A DNA stretch of 11,804 bases, from contig CAMNBY010000232.1 of assembly GCA_946533615.1 (NCBI GenBank), positions 1-11,804 on the forward strand. Direction: 5' to 3'. How positions within the stretch are numbered: the stretch's first letter is position 1; every line of letters starts with the position of its first letter. The notes under the pieces are model-generated. The model made no database searches and had not been told where the DNA came from. It was given only the letters and a program-made list of their open reading frames with translations. A program made the position numbers and the translations under genes. Origin of the DNA: an uncultured Clostridia bacterium (GTDB lineage Bacteria > Bacillota > Clostridia > Oscillospirales > Ruminococcaceae). Shown here piece after piece: positions 6,532 through 11,804 of this stretch.

Positions 6532-7119
6532 TCAGATATATTTCTTGTAGTGCTCCATATCGAAGGCGCAGCCGTCCATTGTCTTCTTAAGCTCCGCCAT
6601 CTCGTCGTCGATCGAGCCTGCCATGCTTTTCATCCGGTTGTATGCCTCCGCCGAGGCCTTGGCACGGTTCGAGAGCTCGGTGATCCTCTCCCTGACTCTT
6701 GCAAGCTCGGCCTCCACCAGCTGCTTTGCGCGTGAGGTGTCGGTGTCGTTTTGGATATATGGAGAAGTAAATGCCCTGCCGAACGGAGGCTGCGTTGCGC
6801 CGTCACAGGAGACGCAGGCCGTAAAGTCGTTGGCGGCCTGTGCAGCGCTTATCCGCGAGAGCATCACGCTGTAGTCGATGCCGCTCTCGCCCTCGCCGAA
6901 GAACCTCTGCACCCGCTGAAGCTTGAATTCCAGCTGACGCAGGCGGGTAAGAGCCATGTCGTCGGCGGCGTAGCTATTGTAGCTCGATGATGCGTCCGAG
7001 GAATACTGCTCCTTCAGCTTTGAAAGCCTCAGGTACTCTTCGGCGCTGGTGTCATATTTCTGCTTGGCGGCATCATAAGCCTCCTGAGCTTCCTGCTGCG
7101 AGGGGTTTGACCAGCTCAC
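6532..7119 (-). CDS. Coiled-coil T7SS accessory-like protein, first gene of operon
   Basis: I start this at the GTG at 7117-7119 (195 residues, beginning MSWSNPSQQEAQEAYDAAK). A perfect AAAGGAGG lies 8 bases upstream, and in-frame ATGs further out (7164, 7248) lie at or before the predicted transcription start. Two charged helical regions, residues about 7-75 and 128-190, have heptad-like spacing and would form a coiled coil or helical hairpin. They flank a central segment (about 95-127) with C102-x-x-C105 and a Pro/Gly stretch. There is no signal peptide or membrane helix. The layout resembles the small helical partner proteins encoded just before T7SS LXG effectors, so it may pair with the head of the 973-residue protein. 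That assignment rests on context, and I do not recognise a named family. The C-terminus is MEHYKKYI. Confidence 0.85.
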   Translation of the reverse strand: MSWSNPSQQEAQEAYDAAKQKYDTSAEEYLRLSKLKEQYSSDASSSYNSYAADDMALTRLRQLEFKLQRVQRFFGEGESGIDYSVMLSRISAAQAANDFTACVSCDGATQPPFGRAFTSPYIQNDTDTSRAKQLVEAELARVRERITELSNRAKASAEAYNRMKSMAGSIDDEMAELKKTMDGCAFDMEHYKKYI

Positions 7120-7168
7120 GGGATCGACCTCCTTTACTCTTGCCGTTCGGGTATTATCATACATTATA

Positions 7169-7197
7169 ATTATATCGCTGACACAATAAATTGTCAA
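7169..7197 (-). promoter_or_regulatory. Sigma-A-type promoter of the WXG operon
   Basis: On the minus strand a consensus TTGACA (7192-7197) is followed by a 17-base spacer and a consensus TATAAT (7169-7174). Transcription should start near 7162, about 40 bases before the GTG of the coiled-coil gene. No other promoter of comparable quality is seen between here and position 1, so the seven downstream genes are likely one transcription unit. Confidence 0.88.
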
Positions 7198-7212
7198 TAA
7201 ATTCATAACATT

Positions 7213-7282
7213 TATGACCAGCCGCAGAGAAATTATGACACAATTCATATTATTTTTATTTGAGCTTTGTACAATATGACCA
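7213..7282 (-). promoter_or_regulatory. Three TGGTCATA-like boxes upstream of the operon promoter
   Basis: Read on the minus strand, TGGTCATA occurs at 7275-7282 and again at 7213-7220, with a near copy, GTGTCATA, at 7234-7241. The offsets are 21 and 41 bases, close to two and four helical turns, and all lie upstream of the -35 element. They could be binding sites for a regulator on one face of the DNA. The surrounding 7198-7336 stretch is AT-rich, so chance cannot be excluded. Nothing else was seen in this intergenic stretch. Confidence 0.3.
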
Positions 7283-7336
7283 ATCTATTTTGTTTCCGAA
7301 TTATTAATGCATACACAGTCGGCCGAGAATAGGGCG

Positions 7337-7367
7337 AAAAAAAGCCGCCCGCTTTCTGCGGACGGCT
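7337..7367 (-). terminator. Rho-independent terminator after the 638-residue surface protein gene
   Basis: On the minus strand AGCCGTCCGC, loop AGAAA and GCGGGCGGCT form a 10-bp stem with one G-U pair. A run of seven T (7337-7343) follows, overlapping the last stem base. It lies 12 bases after the stop codon and insulates the WXG operon from the upstream gene. Confidence 0.95.
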
Positions 7368-7378
7368 GATGAGCTCTC

Positions 7379-9295
7379 TTATTTCTTTTTGCGTATGATA
7401 ACGACCGCCAGTGCTGACAAGGCTGCGGCTGCCAGAGGAGCTGCTGCACCGCCGCCTGTTGCAGGCGCCGTAGTGCCTGTGCCGGAGGGCGCGGCATTTC
7501 CGCCCGAGGGTGCAGTGCTGTCGGTGGGAGCAGGGGTCTCGCCGCTGCTCTCTGGGGGTGTTACGGTCTCTCCCGTTGCAGGTATGATCCTTGTCTCGGT
7601 GTGCTCGCCGTCGTTGGAGCATCTGCGCATCTCAAGGCCGTCCTCGGTGGCGGTGGCAGGCTTTACTACCTCCCAGTCCAGCCACTTGTGGCCGTAGGCG
7701 TCGATCTCGTCGGTGTAGGAAGCGTCCTTGCTGCGGCAGGTGTAGGTCCTTACGCCTTCCTCTTCACAGCCTGCGGGAGTTGTGATAACGCCGTCGTCCC
7801 AGACGTGGTCGGCGGTTATCATGCCTATCACGGTGAAGCTGTTGCCGCCCCTTTTGAGCATATTGGCATTTGAAACTATCCCGGCCTTTGTGGAGGGTCT
7901 TGCAAGAAAGTCAAGGCCTGCCGCCGCCTCTGCTGCGGCGCCTCTGCCGACGGGCTCGCCGTTGATCGTGACTTTAAGATCCTTTGCAAAGTAGGGCGCC
8001 TCGCCCTCTTCGTCGGTCTCAACGTTGAGCACGAAGGTGTAGTCGTTCTCGCCGTAGATCGTTCCGAGGAACAGCTCCACATGGGTGCCGGCTTCTACCT
8101 GCTGTATCGGGGTCTCGGTGGTGATCCAGGTGCCTGAAACATCAACGCCCTCGATATTGGCCGTTACCTGCGGCTCGTTGGTGACGGTTATGTGTTCGCC
8201 GTTCCCGTCCTCAAGATCATTGACATCAGCGGTGCCTGCGGTCAGATAATCTATGGTCTCGGGAAGCTCCTTGCCGTCTGCGGGCTCAACGACCTCTCCG
8301 CAGAGGGGCGTTTCCACCGTGAGCTCGAGCTCCGTGATGACCTTTGCCCACTTGGCGTAAAGGTCGGTATCCTTGCTGACGGTCAGATAATAAGAGCTGT
8401 AGCTCTCCAGGTCGGTGAGTGCGGCATCATTGAACCAGCCGACAAAGGCGTAGTCGTCATCCGAGGGAGAAAGCTCGCCTGCGGCCTGATCGAGCTGCAT
8501 TGCTGCCGACTGCGGATCGCCCTTTACAACGTCGAGCGTCTTGTCCTCGACACCGCCGTGGCCGTTGTAGTGCAGGGTGAGCTTTACGGTCTCGGGGTCG
8601 CCGAGCGTGATCGGAAGTGTGATCGTCACGCTTTCCTTTCCGTCAACGGCTGTGTCCCAGGAGGTGGCGGCCTTTTCGCCGTTCAGGGTGGCTCCGCCGA
8701 CAGAGAACACCGCCTTGTCCTGAATGTTGTAGGTGTAATCAAAGGCCTTTCCGTCCGAGGGCATTACCTCGACGCGGAGATAATAAACGCTGTTGTCCGC
8801 AAAGGCGGAGTCATCGGTCTCGTAGTAGGCGTCAACCACGGTGAAGCCGTCGGGAACGGTGATACTGTCCTTAACGCTTTCGGGAACGTCTGCGCCGACC
8901 GTCGGGAGAGCGACCGTATCGGCGGTCACGGCGATAGTGTCCGCTTCAACGGTATCTGCCAGTATGGGGTAAAGGTCAAGGCTCTTTGTAACAGCGCCGT
9001 AGATGTTAAAGGCATCGCTGCTGTCCTTCTCCTTCCAGCCGATGATCGCCTTGCCGTTCTTCGGGGCAGGATAAAGGATAGCTTTGCTGTTGTTATATGA
9101 GGTGCCGGTGACAGTGTTGCTAAGGCTCTGGCCGTCGTCGATCTCAAGCGACAGCGAGCCGTCGGCAAAGCCGTCGTAGTGCAGGGTGACGGTGTTTTCT
9201 TCCTCTGCGGAAGCGCCAACGGGTATGATAAGGCTAAGTGCTACAGCCGCCGCGGAAGCGCCGGCAGCCGCACGTTTGAAAATTCTCATTGCCAT
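7379..9295 (-). CDS. Secreted wall-anchored protein with InlB-like repeats and APATG anchor
   Basis: This 638-residue protein starts at the ATG at 9293-9295, after GGAAGGAGA. It has a signal peptide (residues 1-30; K/R start, hydrophobic core, cleavage likely after ASA). Two InlB-like (Listeria-Bacteroides) beta-grasp segments follow: TVTLHYDGFADG to IIGW at about 35-87, and LTLHYNGHGG to FVGWFNDAAL to LYAKW at about 239-316. Less defined beta-rich sequence covers 320-450. A repeat of the type seen in many gut Clostridia surface proteins lies at about 496-575 (DHVWDDG, GVRTYTC, YGHKWLDW, TETRIIPATG). A Ser/Thr/Pro/Gly stalk (576-609) leads to APATG (610-614), a hydrophobic segment (617-634) and RKKK. 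This is a sortase-type anchor with Ala in place of the usual Leu or Asn. It has its own promoter and terminator. Adhesion or matrix binding is the likely role; the ligand is unknown. Confidence 0.9.
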   Translation of the reverse strand: MAMRIFKRAAAGASAAAVALSLIIPVGASAEEENTVTLHYDGFADGSLSLEIDDGQSLSNTVTGTSYNNSKAILYPAPKNGKAIIGWKEKDSSDAFNIYGAVTKSLDLYPILADTVEADTIAVTADTVALPTVGADVPESVKDSITVPDGFTVVDAYYETDDSAFADNSVYYLRVEVMPSDGKAFDYTYNIQDKAVFSVGGATLNGEKAATSWDTAVDGKESVTITLPITLGDPETVKLTLHYNGHGGVEDKTLDVVKGDPQSAAMQLDQAAGELSPSDDDYAFVGWFNDAALTDLESYSSYYLTVSKDTDLYAKWAKVITELELTVETPLCGEVVEPADGKELPETIDYLTAGTADVNDLEDGNGEHITVTNEPQVTANIEGVDVSGTWITTETPIQQVEAGTHVELFLGTIYGENDYTFVLNVETDEEGEAPYFAKDLKVTINGEPVGRGAAAEAAAGLDFLARPSTKAGIVSNANMLKRGGNSFTVIGMITADHVWDDGVITTPAGCEEEGVRTYTCRSKDASYTDEIDAYGHKWLDWEVVKPATATEDGLEMRRCSNDGEHTETRIIPATGETVTPPESSGETPAPTDSTAPSGGNAAPSGTGTTAPATGGGAAAPLAAAALSALAVVIIRKKK

Positions 9296-9340
9296 TTTAC
9301 CATTCTCCTTCCAAATGATTATAGATATTAAACCAATTAT

Positions 9341-9369
9341 ATAATATCACATAATTCCGAGGTTGTCAA
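9341..9369 (-). promoter_or_regulatory. Promoter of the 638-residue surface protein gene
   Basis: Minus-strand TTGACA (9364-9369), a 17-base spacer and TATTAT (9341-9346) lie about 45-75 bases before the start codon. The gene therefore has its own vegetative promoter, placed after the terminator of the preceding gene. Confidence 0.85.
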
Positions 9370-9398
9370 TAATTGTTTGGAAAATAACAAAGCCGGGC

Positions 9399-9428
9399 AA
9401 AAAAACAAGCCGCCCTTGCGGACGGCCT
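9399..9428 (-). terminator. Rho-independent terminator after the 539-residue surface protein gene
   Basis: On the minus strand GCCGTCC, loop GCAA and GGGCGGC form a stem with one G-U pair. It can be extended by two further pairs, and is followed by TTG and seven T (9399-9405). It lies 16 bases after the stop codon. The stem sequence is nearly the same as in the terminator at 7337-7367. Confidence 0.92.
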
Positions 9429-9444
9429 GATCTTCAAGCTTTGT

Positions 9445-11064
9445 TTACTTGTTTTTCTTCTTTATAACGACTGCTGCTGCGGCGGCAAGTGCTGCAAGAC
9501 CCATGCCTGCGGCGGCTCCCGTTGCAGGGTTGGTGCCCTGATTCTGGTCTACGGGAGCAGGTGCCGGGGTGCTGTCGGGCTTGGACTCCTCGGGGGTGCT
9601 TTCGGGCTTGCTCTCCTCCGGTGTGGATTCGTCCTCACTTGATTCCTCGGGGGCTTTTATCGTGAAGGGTTCGCTCCTGTTCTCGCCGATGTAGAGCGTG
9701 CTGTCCTCGTTTGCAACAATGCCTGCGATGTAGGTGCCGGGCTCGGTCGGGAAATCAGTGCCGACTCTTGTAAGGGACTCGCCGCCCTCGATCTCTTCGT
9801 AGGTGAAGTAGATAACATGGTACTCGCTCTCGGGAACTGTCTCGCCGTCGGCCTTTACGGTAACGGTCTTCTTCTCGGTGTCAACGGTCACGGTGCCTTC
9901 GGAGATGTCGATCTTTTTATCCGCGATAGATACTTCAACGCAGACAGGCTTGGTGTCGTTGTGGTTCGCGTCGCCGATGACCTTGTACCAGACGTAGTAT
10001 GTGCCGGGGTCGGTGCCGCCCGGGATATTCTCGAAGAATGCGTCGGCCTCGGGTGCGGTGTCTGCGCTCTCGCCGAGAGCATATACCAGCGTGCCGCCCT
10101 CAGCCTTGCCTGCGGTCACAAGATCCTGTCCGTTGCCGTTGTAGGTCAGCTCGTTGGCTGTGGGGGCTGTGGTAACGGTGCTGTCAGCCTTGTTTACGGT
10201 CACGGTCAGTACGGCAGATACGTCATCATCGGTCGTATCTGTCCAGTTGTCACCGGTAAATGTTATAGTCGTTGTCCCGACCTTCTTGCCTGTTACAATA
10301 ATCCCATTGGGATCGTTCTGATCAAACTCATAATCAGCAATATCGGTGTCACCGACCAGAACAGTAAGACGCTTGTTCTCGGCATCAGTTGGGATCAAAG
10401 TTACCGATACAGTATCGCTCTCGCCATAGGTCAGCTCCATTTCAGTCTTGTCAAGCTGAGCTTTGACCACTGTTCTGGTAAAGGTCGTGACAGGTGTATC
10501 CCTCGTAGTGCCGTTTACCGTGGCCATGTTATCCTGCCATACAAAAGAATAGCCATTCACTGAATTATAATATACATTATCCACTGTGACACTGCTTGCT
10601 CTATTATAAATATAAACACCACTTGACGTTGAATACAGATTAAGATCCTTCAATGTCAGATTAACGTTAGCACCACCGTAAAAATAGCCTCTACCCTTTG
10701 CGTTGCTTATCGTACCGTTCTGAATCGTTACTTTACAGTCACCAGGGAACTCTATCCACTGCGATTGTGAATAGGACAAGGTAAAACCGTTAAGGTCTAT
10801 TGTCAGATCTCTGTTGAAATATATGATATAGTCAATGGCAATATCATCGGCGAACCGAATAAACGAAACGGAGCTGTCATTCAAAGCGGCAGACAGTTCA
10901 TCGGCGGTCGATACAACAGTTATTGTACTGCTGTCCGCGCTCGCCACTATCGCCGTATCAAACAGCTTCACGCCGCCGCCGAGAGCCGCAGGCGCCGCAC
11001 CTGCCACCATAATGACAGCCAGAGCCGCCGCTGCAAAGCGTTTAACAGAATTTGTTATAGTCAT
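9445..11064 (-). CDS. Secreted wall-anchored protein with beta-helix-like and Ig-like domains, NPATG anchor
   Basis: This 539-residue protein starts at the ATG at 11062-11064, after AGGAGGT with ideal spacing. A signal peptide covers about residues 1-43 (basic start, Ala/Val core, ASA at 41-43). Residues about 48-170 have short beta strands in the style of right-handed beta-helix/pectate-lyase-like repeats (LTIDLNGFTL, KVTIQNGTISNAKG, NLTLKDLNLYS, SSVTVDNVYYNS). Residues about 200-290 look like a bacterial Ig-like (Big2-type) domain ending VGTTTITFTGDN. Residues about 297-380 and 385-470 are further beta-sandwich modules (TYNGNGQDL, DPGTYYVWYKV; EPGTYIAGIV). A stalk with repeated STPEESKP (479-500) precedes NPATG (512-516), a hydrophobic segment and KKKNK. 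It has no catalytic residues I can identify. It is probably a surface adhesin or structural protein; no sortase is in the window. Confidence 0.9.
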   Translation of the reverse strand: MTITNSVKRFAAAALAVIMVAGAAPAALGGGVKLFDTAIVASADSSTITVVSTADELSAALNDSSVSFIRFADDIAIDYIIYFNRDLTIDLNGFTLSYSQSQWIEFPGDCKVTIQNGTISNAKGRGYFYGGANVNLTLKDLNLYSTSSGVYIYNRASSVTVDNVYYNSVNGYSFVWQDNMATVNGTTRDTPVTTFTRTVVKAQLDKTEMELTYGESDTVSVTLIPTDAENKRLTVLVGDTDIADYEFDQNDPNGIIVTGKKVGTTTITFTGDNWTDTTDDDVSAVLTVTVNKADSTVTTAPTANELTYNGNGQDLVTAGKAEGGTLVYALGESADTAPEADAFFENIPGGTDPGTYYVWYKVIGDANHNDTKPVCVEVSIADKKIDISEGTVTVDTEKKTVTVKADGETVPESEYHVIYFTYEEIEGGESLTRVGTDFPTEPGTYIAGIVANEDSTLYIGENRSEPFTIKAPEESSEDESTPEESKPESTPEESKPDSTPAPAPVDQNQGTNPATGAAAGMGLAALAAAAAVVIKKKNK

Positions 11065-11097
11065 AGTATTACCTCCTGTGTGGTTTATTACTGTTAT

Positions 11098-11126
11098 ATA
11101 ATAGCATATTTTACAATAGAAGTCAA
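11098..11126 (-). promoter_or_regulatory. Promoter of the 539-residue surface protein gene
   Basis: Minus-strand TTGACT (11121-11126), a 17-base spacer and TATTAT (11098-11103) lie about 35-60 bases before the start codon. The stretch between here and the queF stop (11127-11219) shows no convincing terminator, so some read-through from queF is possible. Confidence 0.85.
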
Positions 11127-11219
11127 TCGCAGCAAAATAATTTCAATATAATAACAAAAACCTTGGAAGGAATCACAAAAAACGGTGTGCGGATTTGTGC
11201 AGGGTGCTCGGGGCAGCCT

Positions 11220-11717
11220 TTACCTGTTATTCACCCTCTCGGGATAAAGATCGTGCTGGGTGAGGCGCTCCCAGGCGACCTGCTCCCACTTTGTCCCGGG
11301 TCTGCCGTAGTTGCAGTAGGGGTCGATCGAGATGCCGCCGCGTGGCAGGAACTTCCCCCAGACCTCGATGTATCTGGGCTCCATGAGCTTTATCAGGTCG
11401 TTCATTATTATGTTCACGCAGTCCTCGTGAAAGTCGCCGTGGTCGCGGAACGAGAAGAGATAAAGCTTCAGCGATTTGCTTTCCACCATGCGCTCGTCGG
11501 GAACGTATGAGATATAGATAGTTGCAAAATCGGGCTGTCCCGTGATCGGGCAGAGTGAGGTGAACTCGGGGCAGTTGAATTTTACAAAATAATCCCTGTC
11601 GGCGTGCTTGTTCGGAAAGGTCTCGAGCACCTCGGGACAATAATCCGTGCTGTAAGCGGTGCCTGACTTTCCAAGCAGCGTGATGCCGTCTGTTTCGGCG
11701 TCGGTTCTTCCTGTCAT
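11220..11717 (-). CDS. queF: NADPH-dependent 7-cyano-7-deazaguanine (preQ0) reductase
   Basis: QueF reduces the nitrile of preQ0 to the aminomethyl group of preQ1 using NADPH, a late step in queuosine biosynthesis in the cytoplasm. The 165 residues match the short, unimodular QueF type (T-fold fold). Visible signatures are the nucleophilic cysteine C56 in [14 protein letters not shown] with the acid D63, the QueF motif E79-S-K-S-L-K-L-Y, and H97-E98 in GDFHEDC, which bind the substrate. [10 protein letters not shown] near the C-terminus is also typical. The ATG at 11715-11717 follows AAAGGAGG. It overlaps the stop codon of the upstream probable queC by ATGA, indicating translational coupling. 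All expected key residues are present, so it should be active. Confidence 0.97.
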   Translation of the reverse strand: MTGRTDAETDGITLLGKSGTAYSTDYCPEVLETFPNKHADRDYFVKFNCPEFTSLCPITGQPDFATIYISYVPDERMVESKSLKLYLFSFRDHGDFHEDCVNIIMNDLIKLMEPRYIEVWGKFLPRGGISIDPYCNYGRPGTKWEQVAWERLTQHDLYPERVNNR

Positions 11718-11804
11718 GTCGATCCTCCTTTGTGATCTGTAAGTGTTATCAGCGGGTCGGTCAGGCCGTTTGCCGCAAAGGCCGCAGCCCTGTCGCGGCA
11801 GGGG
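11714..11804 (-). CDS. queC: Probable 7-cyano-7-deazaguanine synthase, C-terminal end only
   Basis: Only the last 30 codons are inside the window. They read [18 protein letters not shown] and continue to a TGA at 11714-11716. A cysteine followed by a basic/Ala helix and a GLTDPL-like end is what QueC proteins show after the final zinc-binding CxxC. QueC makes preQ0 from CDG (7-carboxy-7-deazaguanine), and preQ0 is the substrate of the next gene, queF. The ATGA overlap with queF and the pathway link support the call. The fragment is too short for certainty. Confidence 0.7.
   Translation of the reverse strand, partial: PCRDRAAAFAANGLTDPLITLTDHKGGST

Noticed and set aside
5556..6590. A 344-codon plus-strand frame
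   Set aside because: It is antisense to the 973-residue gene and runs past its start and across the intergenic gap. It has no domain, and the minus-strand gene has better evidence.
7120..7248. Longer N-terminus for the coiled-coil protein from ATG 7248 or 7164
   Set aside because: These starts lie upstream of or at the predicted transcription start and overlap the promoter; the GTG at 7119 has a perfect AAAGGAGG.
11127..11219. Possible terminator after queF
   Set aside because: T-runs are present, but the only stem (CACAAA/TTTGTG) has a 14-16 base loop and is AT-rich; too weak to call.

Overview
This window looks like a chromosomal segment of a mid-to-high GC Gram-positive gut or rumen bacterium, most likely a Ruminococcus-like member of the Oscillospiraceae. 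The clues are an NPATG-type cell-wall sorting signal, InlB-like repeats and a GHxW-type repeat in the surface proteins, strong AGGAGG ribosome binding sites, consensus vegetative promoters, and a WXG100 locus of the Firmicutes type. The taxonomic assignment is inference. Every gene I can support lies on the minus strand, so transcription runs from high to low coordinates.

Region 1 (11804 to 11220) is the end of a queuosine-pathway operon. The last codons of a probable queC overlap the start of a complete queF, which encodes the preQ0 reductase.

Region 2 (11126 to 7337) holds two single-gene units for secreted, wall-anchored proteins of 539 and 638 residues. Each has its own sigma-A-type promoter with a 17-base spacer. 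Each ends in a rho-independent terminator, and the two terminator stems are nearly identical. Both proteins have a signal peptide, modular beta-rich domains, a low-complexity stalk and a C-terminal anchor (NPATG or APATG, hydrophobic segment, basic tail).

Region 3 (7197 to 1, continuing beyond the left edge) is the most interesting part: one promoter followed by seven closely spaced genes that look like a type VII (ESX/WXG100) secretion substrate or accessory operon. In order of transcription it encodes (a) a 195-residue coiled-coil protein; (b) a 973-residue protein with a helical head, a membrane and glycine/alanine-rich middle like that of T7SS polymorphic toxins, and a long array of about nine 39-residue repeats, each made of three 13-residue sub-repeats; (c) a 543-residue TPR protein; (d-f) three small WXG100-like helical proteins whose central motif is FDT, FIG and WEG respectively; and (g) a Pro/Glu/Ala-rich protein whose recurring P-E-hydrophobic pattern recalls the eukaryotic periaxin/AHNAK repeats and which is cut by the window edge. 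No secretion ATPase (EssC/EccC), other T7SS membrane component or recognisable immunity protein is present here. A plausible working model is that the small helical proteins and the coiled-coil protein form a secretion complex with the 973-residue protein, with the TPR protein as a cytoplasmic adaptor. No tRNA, rRNA, CRISPR array, insertion sequence or phage gene was seen.
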